From Kineothrix sp. MB12-C1 (GTDB lineage: Bacteria; Bacillota; Clostridia; Lachnospirales; Lachnospiraceae), in the NCBI RefSeq assembly GCF_030863805.1, contig NZ_CP132957.1, positions 1,736,001 through 1,800,000 of the forward strand: a DNA stretch of 64,000 bases, written 5' to 3'. The position numbers and the translations under genes were made by a program. This document shows, piece by piece, positions 24,862 through 34,684 of the stretch (the stretch's first letter is position 1; every line of letters begins with the position of its first letter). The notes beneath the pieces are model-generated. The model did no database searches and was not told the origin of the DNA. It saw only the letters and a list, made by a program, of their open reading frames with translations.

Positions 24862-26430
24862 TCAATTATCTAGAATGCAAATATTTTCCGTCGTATTCTC
24901 ATCGACTTCAAATCCCCCTTCTGAGAGATCCGTTATTTTCTTTCCCAGAACTTCCAGATTCTGCAGAGATACATTTTTGATCTTATGTGTCTCGTCATAT
25001 CCCTTAATACGGGAAGTACATTCCTTTCCGGCCAGAACGTTCACATTCCTTATCGTCACATCTTCGATTCTTCCTCTTTCCTTCGTGCTCGACCAATTGC
25101 CGTTCTGTGCGATATGCATATCGATTAAGTAAGGCATTTCGTCTCCGTCGCCGCTTCCCATCTGTGCATCTTCCACTGTAATATTCTCAAAGAGGACATC
25201 GGATATAAGGGCATCGTCCGCATTATGAATGGAGATTATGGGCTTATGGAAGTTATGCAGTACGGTAATATTTCTGAATGAGACATCAGTTATTTCCACA
25301 TTTTCCTTCTGTCCTTTATTCGTCTCATAGCCGATTTCCATCGATTGTGCCAGATCCGTCCAAAGCTGCATATTCTCAAAACTGATTTTCCTGCTGCTTC
25401 CATCGTAGTTCTTCACCACGAGAGAATCGTCCCACGAGCGGACGAAGCAGTTCGATACGCTATAGTTCTCGCATGACTGCAAACTGATTCCGTCTCCATT
25501 CGGTCTGGCGGATATCACTTTCACTCCATCGATGATTCCGTCTTTGGAGTCGAATGCCTGGCAGACCCAGGCGTTGGAATTCAGAACAATAATACCCTTA
25601 ATAGTGATATTGCTGCAATGGTCGAATTTCAAAGGAATATATGCTTCCTTCCCCTTCCATCCGGCGAGATGCGAACCGTCGATGATCCCTCTTCCCATAA
25701 CGATGATATCCTTCGCATAGTTGGCATTGATCATTCCGTGGACTACGGCACCTCCCGACAGATAAATAATCTGACCGTCCTCCGGCACGATCGACTCGAT
25801 ATCCCACTCTCCGGGACCGATATAGATTACCTTTTCGTCATCGAAATCCGGCCTATCCTGTTCTATACTTCCCGCAAAAATATGTACCGCACGCTCCGGG
25901 GAATCGTTGAACATAACCGTATAATTGTCAGGCTCCGTCACGGTAAAGCTTACGGTATGCGCTTCCTTGTTCACTTCCGGTTCGATTCCATAAGCAAGAG
26001 GGCTGATTTTCACCGTATCTATCTCCCTCCCCGGCACTTCTATCTCTATCTTCACCCTGCCCTCGAAATCGAAGTAAGCCACCGGAGTCCGGGAAAGGGG
26101 CGGAAGATAGTTCGCCACCCACTGTCTCGTATGATTGACATTAGTGTCATATACATAACATTCCTGTCCGTCTACTGCTATCTTCGTGTCCGTGCAATGC
26201 ATAAGTCCTATGCTGCGCCCTTCCTCTGAAGTATTTTTCAAGTCATCCGACGAAGCATCTTTCAACGATTTCGGTCCCTCATATAAAATTAAGGAAGATT
26301 CCTTCATTACCTTTTCCTCCGTATTCCATCTCTTCTCTGCAATATCCCTCAGCGTCCATATAATCGCTCCAAACAGGAAAACACCGGCCGCTATCTGAAC
26401 TATATTCCATACCTTTTTACCATTCCCCAT
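24862..26430 (-). CDS. membrane-anchored right-handed beta-helix glycosidase, GH49/GH28-like
   Basis: 522 residues. Signal anchor at about 7-27, an N-terminal beta-sandwich, then a parallel beta-helix from about residue 200 (IYIGPGEWDIESIVPEDGQIIYLSGGAVVHG, MGRGIIDGSHLAGW, GIIVLNSNAWVCQAF, PNGDGISLQSCENYSVSN, FVRSWDDSLVVK). The N-x-DGI and WDD acidic motifs match the catalytic positions of GH28 polygalacturonases and GH49 dextranases/isopullulanases. The flanking phosphorylases act on alpha-glucosides, which favours a GH49-like alpha-glucanase acting at the cell surface. That is inference; a pectin-type activity is not excluded. Confidence 0.75.
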   Translation of the reverse strand: MGNGKKVWNIVQIAAGVFLFGAIIWTLRDIAEKRWNTEEKVMKESSLILYEGPKSLKDASSDDLKNTSEEGRSIGLMHCTDTKIAVDGQECYVYDTNVNHTRQWVANYLPPLSRTPVAYFDFEGRVKIEIEVPGREIDTVKISPLAYGIEPEVNKEAHTVSFTVTEPDNYTVMFNDSPERAVHIFAGSIEQDRPDFDDEKVIYIGPGEWDIESIVPEDGQIIYLSGGAVVHGMINANYAKDIIVMGRGIIDGSHLAGWKGKEAYIPLKFDHCSNITIKGIIVLNSNAWVCQAFDSKDGIIDGVKVISARPNGDGISLQSCENYSVSNCFVRSWDDSLVVKNYDGSSRKISFENMQLWTDLAQSMEIGYETNKGQKENVEITDVSFRNITVLHNFHKPIISIHNADDALISDVLFENITVEDAQMGSGDGDEMPYLIDMHIAQNGNWSSTKERGRIEDVTIRNVNVLAGKECTSRIKGYDETHKIKNVSLQNLEVLGKKITDLSEGGFEVDENTTENICILDN

Positions 26431-26452
26431 ATCTTCCTCCCGCTTCTTACAT

Positions 26453-27109
26453 CTACCCCAATATCTTCTCCCAGTCGATTTCGGATTCTAGGCTCCTCAC
26501 TTCATAATCCGCTTGCAGTTCCTTATAATACGGCCCTACTCCGAGGGATTTCATTCCTGCTGCCTTCGCCGCCTGTACGCCTGCAAAAGAATCCTCCACC
26601 ACAAGACATTTATCGGGAGAAAGCCCCAGCTTATCTGCGGCTACCAGGAATACTTCAGGATCGGGTTTCGAACGGGTCGTGTCCAATCCGCTGCTTACCC
26701 CGTCCAAATATGGCAGAAGCCCGATTCTCTTCAAAATAGACGGGGCATTTTTGCTCGCAGATCCCACCGCCATCAAAATTTTTTTATCCTGCAGCCCTCG
26801 TAACGTCGTGAGAACTCCGGGAAGAACCGCCTTATCATCCAACGTTTCCAGCATTTCTTTATAATAGTTATTCTTACGCTCCGCCATCCCCTGTTTTTCT
26901 TCTTCCGTGTAACTTTTATTTCCTTTATTGAGGACAATCTGCAAAGATTCCATACGGCTCACTCCCCTTTGCTTCTCGTTATCGGCTTTGCCGAATGCGG
27001 CAATTCCTATTTCTTCGGCCAGCCTTTTCCACGCTTCATAATGCAGTTCATCGGTGGACACGAGCACACCATCTAAATCAAATATTACTCCCCTTATCAT
27101 ATGAATCAT
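26453..27109 (-). CDS. pgmB: beta-phosphoglucomutase
   Basis: About 218 residues, HAD superfamily. Converts beta-glucose 1-phosphate to glucose 6-phosphate. FDLDGVLVSTDELHYEAWKRLAEE has the catalytic Asp pair and the family's cap-domain His-Trp-x-x-L pattern; GVSRMESL is the substrate loop; VGSASKNAPSIL, SKPDPEVFL and VVEDSFAGVQAAKAAGM complete the HAD motifs. ATG 27109 follows AAGGAAGG. It leads the operon that ends with the beta-helix and discoidin genes. Its substrate is exactly what inverting GH65 phosphorylases, encoded nearby, release. Confidence 0.94.
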   Translation of the reverse strand: MIHMIRGVIFDLDGVLVSTDELHYEAWKRLAEEIGIAAFGKADNEKQRGVSRMESLQIVLNKGNKSYTEEEKQGMAERKNNYYKEMLETLDDKAVLPGVLTTLRGLQDKKILMAVGSASKNAPSILKRIGLLPYLDGVSSGLDTTRSKPDPEVFLVAADKLGLSPDKCLVVEDSFAGVQAAKAAGMKSLGVGPYYKELQADYEVRSLESEIDWEKILG

Positions 27110-27140
27110 CACACCTTCCTTATTTCGAGATATTTCAAGT

Positions 27141-27190
27141 TTGTCTTTTTATTGCATTTATGCTAAAATTACCATAGTTTAAGGTTAAAC
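27141..27190 (+). promoter_or_regulatory. lacI-type gene promoter with overlapping operator
   Basis: TTGTCT (27141-27146), 17 bases, TAAAAT (27164-27169) in extended form TGCTAAAAT. GTTTAA-GG-TTAAAC (27177-27190) lies at the predicted start of transcription. It resembles the CG-centred palindromes upstream of the binding-protein gene and also lies in the pgmB control region, so one site may control both directions. Confidence 0.6.
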
Positions 27191-27217
27191 CTAAGAAAAA
27201 AATAAAAGGATCGAACT

Positions 27218-28234
27218 ATGGCCACTATTAGAGATATCGCACGTGTTACAGGTGTAAGCTGCACCACCGTATCCAATGTCATACACGGCAAAGACAATCG
27301 TGTATCCGCGGATACCATAGATAAAATAAATGCCGCCATAAAGGAACTCGGATATGTTCCGAATATGTCGGCCCGTTCCCTTGTATCCAATTCCTCTAAG
27401 GTGATCGGCTTCGTAAATCATGTCATTACGCGCAAAGGCTCCAACTTCATGGAGGACCCTTTCCATTCCGCATCCATCGGCGCTATCGAACAGGAGCTCA
27501 GGGAAAAGGGATATTATTTAATGCTCCGCACCATCGAGACTTCCGAAGAGCTCTTAACCTTTCTAAGAAATTGGAATGTGGATGGATTGTTTTTTACCGG
27601 TATCTTCAAAGATCACTTCTTCGATGTGTTATCGAATTTGAATATTCCGATCGTATTGATCGACAGTTACACTAACCAGAACTCTTTATGCAACGTAGGT
27701 CTGGAAGACTTCCGAGGCAGCTACAACATAACCCGCTACCTGATCGAACACGGGCATAAGAGAATAGCCTTTGCCTCTCCCGACATCAAGGACGGGGGCG
27801 TGCTCCAGGAGCGCTTTCTCGGCTATAAATCCGCCCTGACGGAATTCAATATCCCTTTCGATAAGTCTCTCGTCTTCGTACAGGAGATGGATATCGCCTC
27901 CTGCCGCCTTGCCAGCCGGGACATTGCCAGCCATCCGGATATTACTGCAGTAGTTGCCACAGCCGATGTAATGGCTGCCGGAATCATGACAGGCCTTAGG
28001 GAGATCGGGAAACGGATTCCCGACAATATTTCCATCGTCGGCTTCGATGATATCAGCTTATGCCAGATGATTACGCCTCCCCTCACCACAGTACATCAGG
28101 ATATCAATCTGAAAGGAAAGCTCGCCGTGAACCTCATGCTGCAGCTTCTGGAGGGAAAGCAGGCAACGGAGCGCCAGCTCATCTTACCAACCACCTTGGT
28201 GGAACGGGAAAGTGTCCGCTCCCTGCTTCCTTGA
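27218..28234 (+). CDS. LacI family regulator of the alpha-glucoside locus
   Basis: 338 residues. HTH ATIRDIARVTGVSCTTVSNVIHGKDNRVSADTIDKINAAIKELGYVPN followed by a hinge and a periplasmic-binding-protein-like domain (KVIGFVNHVITRK, NWNVDGLFFTGI, IPIVLIDSY, HGHKRIAFASPD, VVATADVMAAGIM, ISIVGFDDISLCQMITPPLTTVHQ). It lies between the divergent pgmB operon and the convergent GH65/transporter operon. Palindromes of LacI type occur at its own promoter and twice upstream of the binding-protein gene, so it is probably a local repressor released by a sugar. Confidence 0.93.
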   Translation: MATIRDIARVTGVSCTTVSNVIHGKDNRVSADTIDKINAAIKELGYVPNMSARSLVSNSSKVIGFVNHVITRKGSNFMEDPFHSASIGAIEQELREKGYYLMLRTIETSEELLTFLRNWNVDGLFFTGIFKDHFFDVLSNLNIPIVLIDSYTNQNSLCNVGLEDFRGSYNITRYLIEHGHKRIAFASPDIKDGGVLQERFLGYKSALTEFNIPFDKSLVFVQEMDIASCRLASRDIASHPDITAVVATADVMAAGIMTGLREIGKRIPDNISIVGFDDISLCQMITPPLTTVHQDINLKGKLAVNLMLQLLEGKQATERQLILPTTLVERESVRSLLP

Positions 28235-28268
28235 TTTCCATAAGCCCTGTTTTTTATACCCCCTTTTC

Positions 28269-30449
28269 TCACACAGGAAGTATAGAACTCTTATCTTTCG
28301 TAATTTCTACCCGGTATTCTTTTCCTCTGTAGTGAATGCAGAACCTCATCTTCTTCCATGTTTCGGGGAGATGGGGTTTTATTTTTATTTCCCCGTTCTC
28401 CGTATATACACCCGCAAAGCCTCTGACAGCCGTCATATAAGCCCCGCCCGATGCCGCCGGATGGGTGCCCCCTATATAAACGAGTCCGGCCCATTCCTTT
28501 CCTCCCCCTGCCAAATCCGCAGCGGCCGATTTTAAAAAGAAAGGATATGCTTTCTGTGCCATTCCGAGACGGCACGCCAGCATAGCATACATGCAGGCGC
28601 TTAAAGAAGAACCATGCTCTGTACGCGGTTCATAATAGTTCCAGTTTCTCTCTAATATTTCCTCCGGAAAGTCCTCGGGAAAAAGGCTGAGCCACGTAAT
28701 CACATCGGCCTGTTTAATGACCTTCGTATGGGCTGCCACCCCATAAGCACCGCCCCAGTATTCCTTTTCATGAAGCAAACGGCTTCTCACCTCGTCTATC
28801 GATACATCTTCCAGCTTCCCATAGCCTTCGAACTGTTCGATGATCCCCTCTTCATCCGGCTTCGGAATATAAAGATTTTCCGCCGCATCTGCACATTTAT
28901 TCCTCAGAACCTCTATTTCTTTCCAGTCGCTTATACCGTCCACCTTTAGGGAACCGTTTTTTATTCTGTCCGCTACCTGTACGGCACTTTCCAAAGTATA
29001 CTTCGCCATACGGTTCGTATAACCATTGTTGTTCACCCTCTCATGATACTCATCCGGACCGATGCTATCGTGAATTTCGTAATAATCCCAATCCGCTCTT
29101 TTCAGTAAGAGGCTGTAATAGAAACGGGCACATTCGAACACTACATGCGCGCCGCCTTCCTCGAGCAGAGAATCATCTCCCGTCAGTTCTCCATATCTCA
29201 TAATGCCATACGCCACCGCCGATGAGATATGGTACTGTTTATCCCGGAAAAAGGTGCGCATCGGCCGCCCGGTAAACACATCCGTCACATTATAATCGCT
29301 GCAGGCATCGTAACCGCCCTCCTGACTTTCCCATGCATAAAAGGCCCCTTCATAGCCATATTCCTTCGCTTTCTCTTTCGCCCCGGATAATGTCCCGATT
29401 CGGTATTTCATGAGATTGGCCGCCACCTCCGGTTCCGTATACAGGAAAAAATCGAGCATGAACATTTCCGTATCCCAGAAAACCGCCCCTTTATATGTCT
29501 GTCCCGAAAGCCCTCTGGCGGCAATGGATAACCCTTCCTTATGCCGCGGGGCAACGCTGTGCAGATGATAGAGAGAATAATTCAACGCCTCCATCGCCTG
29601 CGGGTCCCCTTCTATCTCCACCTCGGAATGCCCCCATCTTTCCTCCCAGCATTTCACATGAGCTTCTTTCACCGCTTTATAGGAAGCCGTCAGACAGCTT
29701 TCCGCCTCTCTATAAGCATCTTCTGCCGGATTTTCCCCATCCTCACTCGTATAAATTGTTACCCATTTCTCTACCGTATATGGCTGTGCGCAATCCGTCA
29801 CGAAGATGATTCTCCGATAAATTCCTTTCTTTTCCTGCTTTATTTTTACTTCGGCAGGGAAATCCCACGTCGCACTGTCGGACACAGCCACTTTTTGCCC
29901 TTTTTCATGGGTCAGTGCCTCCACGGATAAAATTCCTTCCCTTTCATCCGCCTGAAGCACATCGTAATGAGGGCCATGAATATCCCAGACATCGCCGTCT
30001 ATTCCCGTCACAATCTCCACATCCGCATGGAAATCCGCAGTGACGGAATAACGCATCCCTATCCGGTGTATATTGACCGCATCGGCAAACCTCTCGCTTT
30101 CCACCGTAATATTTCCCCTCGGCGTTCTCCATACGGTCATCCTTTTCATCAGCCCATGCCGGTAATTCAATCCGCTTTCATGCTTCAAGGCTTCCTTTTC
30201 CGGCAGGCAATATCTCTCCCCGTCCACCTTTATGTAAGTATGCAATCCGTTCGGCGCATTCAGCGGCTCTCTCCATCCGTCTCCCACCCGGTCATAAATG
30301 CCCGCCAGATTGATGGCCGCCAGCTGTTCCTTCCTATATTCCTCCAAGGTTCCTCTAATACCCATATAACCATTGCCCACGAGCAGCCTGTTACCGTCCG
30401 AGGTAATATCTTCCGGGGAATATCCTTTCCTTTTTATGCTCCAATTCAT
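28269..30449 (-). CDS. GH65 family glycoside phosphorylase (first)
   Basis: About 726 residues, full length. GH65 inverting phosphorylases split alpha-glucosidic disaccharides such as kojibiose, nigerose, maltose or trehalose with phosphate to give beta-glucose 1-phosphate. Hallmarks: LLVGNGYMGIRG near the N-terminus, GAVFWDTEMFMLDFF in the (alpha/alpha)6 barrel, SIGPDEYHERVNNNGYTN with the catalytic Glu, and the phosphate-binding GSSLSACMYA. Start chosen at ATG 30449 (MNWSIKRKGY), with GAGAGG overlapping the stop of the preceding gene. Specificity cannot be read from sequence by eye. Last gene of the operon. Confidence 0.92.
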   Translation of the reverse strand: MNWSIKRKGYSPEDITSDGNRLLVGNGYMGIRGTLEEYRKEQLAAINLAGIYDRVGDGWREPLNAPNGLHTYIKVDGERYCLPEKEALKHESGLNYRHGLMKRMTVWRTPRGNITVESERFADAVNIHRIGMRYSVTADFHADVEIVTGIDGDVWDIHGPHYDVLQADEREGILSVEALTHEKGQKVAVSDSATWDFPAEVKIKQEKKGIYRRIIFVTDCAQPYTVEKWVTIYTSEDGENPAEDAYREAESCLTASYKAVKEAHVKCWEERWGHSEVEIEGDPQAMEALNYSLYHLHSVAPRHKEGLSIAARGLSGQTYKGAVFWDTEMFMLDFFLYTEPEVAANLMKYRIGTLSGAKEKAKEYGYEGAFYAWESQEGGYDACSDYNVTDVFTGRPMRTFFRDKQYHISSAVAYGIMRYGELTGDDSLLEEGGAHVVFECARFYYSLLLKRADWDYYEIHDSIGPDEYHERVNNNGYTNRMAKYTLESAVQVADRIKNGSLKVDGISDWKEIEVLRNKCADAAENLYIPKPDEEGIIEQFEGYGKLEDVSIDEVRSRLLHEKEYWGGAYGVAAHTKVIKQADVITWLSLFPEDFPEEILERNWNYYEPRTEHGSSLSACMYAMLACRLGMAQKAYPFFLKSAAADLAGGGKEWAGLVYIGGTHPAASGGAYMTAVRGFAGVYTENGEIKIKPHLPETWKKMRFCIHYRGKEYRVEITKDKSSILPV

Positions 30450-30466
30450 TCTCTTTATCCTCTCAT

Positions 30467-32779
30467 CTATGCTCTCCATACGCCGGGAATCGTAACTTCC
30501 GTCTGTTCCTTCCCTACTCTCACCGGAATGCCATATACCTTTATTTCAAATTCATCGCCCTTCAGACAGGATAAAAAGACTTTGTCCTCCGCTATCTCTA
30601 CCTTAATCATTCTTTCCTGATAATTGATGCGGAAGGAATACCCCTTCCACTGCCTCGGCATCGTCGGGCAAATACTCAATTGTTCTCCATCCGAACGGAG
30701 ACCGCCGAATCCATAGACAATATTCATCCAAGCCGCCGCGATCGATGTGGTATGAAGCCCCTCATCGCTGTTTCTGTTATAATTGTCCAGATCCATCCTC
30801 GTGGCAAATTGGAAGAAGCGGTAAGCCTCTTCATGCTTCTTCAACTGGGAGGCGAGAATTGAGTGCACCGATGGAGATAAAGAGCTTTCATGAATGCACC
30901 TCGGTTCGTAGAATTCATAATTAGCCCGCAGTATCTCCTCCGAAAAGCCCGAATTGAACAGCAGCAGGAACATCAATACATCCGGCTGTTTTATCATGTC
31001 ATTCCTGTAAATCCTGTCATAAGACCAATGATGATACAGCGGGAAATTCTCTACCGGGATATCTCCCACCTCCACATGGGGCAGATGGAAATACCCTTCA
31101 TGCTGTTCATAAATTCCTGTCTTTTCGTCAAAAGGAAGGAACATATTCTCTTCCATTCGTTTCCACTTCTCACATTCTTCTTCCGTCAACTCCAACTTCC
31201 GTATTAATGTTCTCAACGCCTCCGATTGATTCTTATTCTTGTTCCGCAACAGACTCAATGTATAAGAAAAGGTGAACTTTGCCATATAATTGGTATAACA
31301 GTTATTATTAACCATCATCTGGAACTCATCCGGCCCCATCACTCCGTAATATCCATACTTCTTCCCGTCTTCCGTAAAGTCTCCCCTGTCTGCCAGCATC
31401 CGGCATATCTCAATCAGCATCTCCATACCATACTGCATGAGGAATTCCTCATCGCCTGTCATTTTCTCGTAGAACCATATACCATACGCCACCGCCGTCG
31501 ATGCCTGAAGCTGCAAGCTGGCATGCTGCCAGAGATTACAGCATTCTTTTCCGCTTATCGTCGCCACCGGATAGAATGCTCCCCTACAATCCAGCGCCGC
31601 TGCTCTCTCCTTGGCTTCCTTTAATGTCATGAAACGGAATAGCAGGAGATTTCTCGCCGCCTTTACATCGTTAAAAAGGAAAAAGGGTAGGCAATACGTC
31701 TCCGTATCCCAGAAGACATTTCCGTTATAAGCTTCTCCGGTCAATCCCTTCGCTCCGATGTTCGTGCCTTCCGATGCCCCGTGATAGGTCTGAAACATCT
31801 GGAAAATACAGAAGCGAATGCCTTGTTGATTCCATTCATCGCCTTCGATAGTAATATCCGCCCGGTTCCAGACATCCTTCCACCAGGCTCTGTTTTCCTC
31901 CAATATCTTCTCGAAGTCCACCTCGTCCAGTTCCTTTTCCGCTCGATCACAGGAGGACAGAAATTCTTCCATGCTCTCTTTTTTATGTGCTATATTGCAT
32001 ATCTTCTTGTTCACATGACAGGCTTCCCCGCGACGTAACGGCAGAAAAAAGGAAAGAGCCACCCTTTTCTCTTCCTCGATCCCCTGTCCTTGCATTCCAT
32101 AATCGCTGTTTATCGTACAAGAGGAGTAAATCTGCTGCCCCGTGCCTATAGTCGTTCCCATCATTCCGAGAAAATCCTTCTTGCAAATATGCCCTCCGCA
32201 TTCCCATAAGTTCTTCCCTGCGGACTTATGTATCGTATCTAAGTCGAGCCCGGATACAACCTTCACATCCCCATCGAAGTTAAGCGGCGTAAGCGTAATT
32301 CTTTGTACCGCAATTTTATTTCTGCTCATAGAGAGAAGGCGTTCGAACGTGAGCTCCAACTCCTTCCCTTCCTCCAGTTCCCAGATGAAAGAACGAGTCA
32401 AAAGCCCGGAACGCATATCCAGTTCCCTGCGGAAGTTCTTTATTCTGCATGTTCCGATATCCAGCCGCTCTTCTCCTATTTGAATCCGTGTATACAGCCA
32501 ATCCACTCCATTGACCATGAACTCTGTCGTATTCACTACTCCTTTATAATTCTGCCCCTCTTGCTGCCGCTCTTCGTATATGCCGTTGAAATAGCTCCCC
32601 TGCATATGTACTCCGCTATACCCCTCTTCGAAGTATCCGCGTACTCCCATATATTCGTTAGCCTGGGAGAATATCGACTCCGCCACTTCCCCATACTCCG
32701 GCACGAAATTTTTCTCTATGATCTTCCATTCATCTGCCAAAAAATATCTATCCGCATATTTAGCCATATATTCACCCAT
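30467..32779 (-). CDS. GH65 family glycoside phosphorylase (second)
   Basis: 770 residues. Second inverting phosphorylase of the locus: ANEYMGVRGYFEEG at the N-terminus, GNVFWDTETYCLPFFLF, VMGPDEFQMMVNNNCYTN with the catalytic Glu, and HESSLSPSVHSILAS at the phosphate site. It is clearly diverged from its neighbour, with Phe-Gln in place of Tyr-His after the catalytic Glu (GPDEF-Q versus GPDEY-H), suggesting a different linkage or acceptor. It starts three bases after the permease stop, so coupling is likely. Two different GH65 enzymes imply two linkages or an oligosaccharide plus a disaccharide step. Confidence 0.92.
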   Translation of the reverse strand: MGEYMAKYADRYFLADEWKIIEKNFVPEYGEVAESIFSQANEYMGVRGYFEEGYSGVHMQGSYFNGIYEERQQEGQNYKGVVNTTEFMVNGVDWLYTRIQIGEERLDIGTCRIKNFRRELDMRSGLLTRSFIWELEEGKELELTFERLLSMSRNKIAVQRITLTPLNFDGDVKVVSGLDLDTIHKSAGKNLWECGGHICKKDFLGMMGTTIGTGQQIYSSCTINSDYGMQGQGIEEEKRVALSFFLPLRRGEACHVNKKICNIAHKKESMEEFLSSCDRAEKELDEVDFEKILEENRAWWKDVWNRADITIEGDEWNQQGIRFCIFQMFQTYHGASEGTNIGAKGLTGEAYNGNVFWDTETYCLPFFLFNDVKAARNLLLFRFMTLKEAKERAAALDCRGAFYPVATISGKECCNLWQHASLQLQASTAVAYGIWFYEKMTGDEEFLMQYGMEMLIEICRMLADRGDFTEDGKKYGYYGVMGPDEFQMMVNNNCYTNYMAKFTFSYTLSLLRNKNKNQSEALRTLIRKLELTEEECEKWKRMEENMFLPFDEKTGIYEQHEGYFHLPHVEVGDIPVENFPLYHHWSYDRIYRNDMIKQPDVLMFLLLFNSGFSEEILRANYEFYEPRCIHESSLSPSVHSILASQLKKHEEAYRFFQFATRMDLDNYNRNSDEGLHTTSIAAAWMNIVYGFGGLRSDGEQLSICPTMPRQWKGYSFRINYQERMIKVEIAEDKVFLSCLKGDEFEIKVYGIPVRVGKEQTEVTIPGVWRA

Positions 32780-32782
32780 CCT

Positions 32783-33661
32783 CTATCCTTTGATGGCTCC
32801 TGCAGCCGCACTGTCCGTAATCTGCTTCTGGAAAAGGGTAAATAATATCGTCGGAGGTATGATAGAAAATACCACCGCCCTCAAAACACTTACCGCATCC
32901 GTAGGAGTATCCTTAAACGCAAAGAGCTTCACCATTACCGTTTCTTTCCCCGAACCGTTGAGCACAAGATATGGCAGGATGAAATCGGACCATGCCGCAG
33001 TAACGGCGAAAATGGCTACTACCATAATAATGGGTCTGCTCAGAGGCATCATAATTCTTATGAATACTTGCAGCACTCCGCAGCCGTCCAGTTTCGCGGC
33101 TTCCAGAAGCTCTGAAGGAAGGCTCTCGAAGAATTCCTTGAACAGAACAACATAGAAAGCATTGGCTCCGAAAGCCAGCCATATCGGCAAAAAACTCCCC
33201 TTCAGACCGATCAGGCTGATATTTCTCATCACCGCAACGATGCTCGTCGTCGCCGGAATGAGCAGACTCCACATCACGAGAGCCCATGCGACTTTATAGC
33301 CCTTCGGCTTCAATATGGCGAAACCATAAGCGAGAAGGCCGTTGAAAATGATGGCGCAGACTGTACTTCCCGTAACAGAAATGACGGAATTCAAGTAATA
33401 CTTCCCGAATTTGAACGCCTTCCAAGTTACCCTGAATTTCTCGAAATCGAAGGAGGTCGGCCAGATGGCCGCACTTCTCATGAACTCTTTAATATCCTTA
33501 AATCCCGCCAATATGACCCACAACGCCGGAAAGATACAAATGCCCACAATTACAAAGCACAGAAGCATTATGACCGCCGCAAGAACCCTCACCCTGGGAG
33601 TTTGAATATCATAGCCTCTGATAGCTCCATCCTTTTTATTCTTATAGCTGTTAAAAAGCAT
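32783..33661 (-). CDS. carbohydrate ABC transporter permease, MalG-like
   Basis: 292 residues, six membrane segments. The EAA loop ELLEAAKLDGCGVLQVFIRIMMPLSRP is the binding site for the ATPase. Family is CUT1, MalG/LacG type, ending in SAAAGAIKG as usual. Partner of the MalF-like permease just upstream and the lipoprotein binding protein. No ATPase is encoded in this operon; a shared MsmK-type ATPase would be needed. Confidence 0.93.
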   Translation of the reverse strand: MLFNSYKNKKDGAIRGYDIQTPRVRVLAAVIMLLCFVIVGICIFPALWVILAGFKDIKEFMRSAAIWPTSFDFEKFRVTWKAFKFGKYYLNSVISVTGSTVCAIIFNGLLAYGFAILKPKGYKVAWALVMWSLLIPATTSIVAVMRNISLIGLKGSFLPIWLAFGANAFYVVLFKEFFESLPSELLEAAKLDGCGVLQVFIRIMMPLSRPIIMVVAIFAVTAAWSDFILPYLVLNGSGKETVMVKLFAFKDTPTDAVSVLRAVVFSIIPPTILFTLFQKQITDSAAAGAIKG

Positions 33662-33673
33662 ATCTTCTCCCTC

Positions 33674-34555
33674 CTAACCTTCCTTCTTCCTCGTCGTAAT
33701 CATATAAATACCGCTGAATATAATGAGCACAATACAGATCATTACCGATAAAGCCGCACCTGCCGGGAAGTTAAAGTCGCGGAACGCATAGCGATACATT
33801 AACATCATTAAAGAAATACTGGCATTATTGGGCCCGCCATTTGTCATTACCATAGGTTCATATAAAATCTGAAATACTGATATGATCTGTAATAGCAGCA
33901 GCGTCTTAGCCAAAGAAAATACGCTCGGCAATGTAATATGCCGGATTCTCTGCCGGATTCCCGCCCCATCGATAGTTGCCGCTTCATACAAGTCAGCGCT
34001 GATACCGCTTATATTTGCCATATAAATGAGTGCCGTCGCTCCTGCGCTCTTCCATGTCAGGGTAATGACAATAAGAGGAATCGTTAAATGAGGATTCGTC
34101 AGCCAAAGCTGCGGCTCCATACCGAACTTCGACAATATTATATTCAAAACTCCCGTCTTGCCCGGATTGAAGAAAAAGCTCCAAATCCATACGGTCGCCA
34201 ACCCCGGGACAATATTGGGAAAGTAAATTCCTACTCTATAGAGGCTCTTGAACCTCACCGTTTCCGAAATTAAGATGCCGAGTATTATCGGCACTACAAA
34301 TCCGATGACCAAAGACCATAATGTATAGCTGAATGTATTTTTAAGTGCCGCCGTGAAATCCGGATTCTCCACTACCTTTATGTAATTATCGAACCCGACA
34401 AATTCCTGCAGTTCGTATCTGACCGCACTGAACAAAGACAGCCTGATATTTTCAATTAAAGGCTCCCATACATAAAAAGCGAACAGGAGCAATGTAGGAA
34501 GCATGACGAGCCATCCCAAAAAATCTCTTTTTTTCCACGATACATGTTTGCGCAT
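33674..34555 (-). CDS. carbohydrate ABC transporter permease, MalF-like
   Basis: 293 residues with six membrane segments and the EAA loop DLYEAATIDGAGIRQRIRHITLPS. CUT1 sugar permease forming a heterodimer with the MalG-like protein encoded 12 bases downstream. Separated from the binding-protein gene by a hairpin that may set the higher level of the binding protein. Confidence 0.93.
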   Translation of the reverse strand: MRKHVSWKKRDFLGWLVMLPTLLLFAFYVWEPLIENIRLSLFSAVRYELQEFVGFDNYIKVVENPDFTAALKNTFSYTLWSLVIGFVVPIILGILISETVRFKSLYRVGIYFPNIVPGLATVWIWSFFFNPGKTGVLNIILSKFGMEPQLWLTNPHLTIPLIVITLTWKSAGATALIYMANISGISADLYEAATIDGAGIRQRIRHITLPSVFSLAKTLLLLQIISVFQILYEPMVMTNGGPNNASISLMMLMYRYAFRDFNFPAGAALSVMICIVLIIFSGIYMITTRKKEG

Positions 34556-34608
34556 TATAAAAGCACCTCCCCGCTTTTTGCCAAAATACCCGTTTCTCTT
34601 AAAAATCC

Positions 34609-34636
34609 GGAGAAAACCATAAATACGGTTTTCTCC
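34609..34636 (-). terminator. attenuating hairpin between binding protein and permease genes
   Basis: GGAGAAAACC and GGTTTTCTCC form a perfect 10-bp stem. On the minus strand it is followed by GGATTTTTAAG, a weak T-tract. Hairpins at this place commonly stabilise or partly terminate the binding-protein message. Confidence 0.65.
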
Positions 34637-34684
34637 AGCTTTTATTCGTTATTTCATCGTATCCGCATACTGCTCTTTCATCAC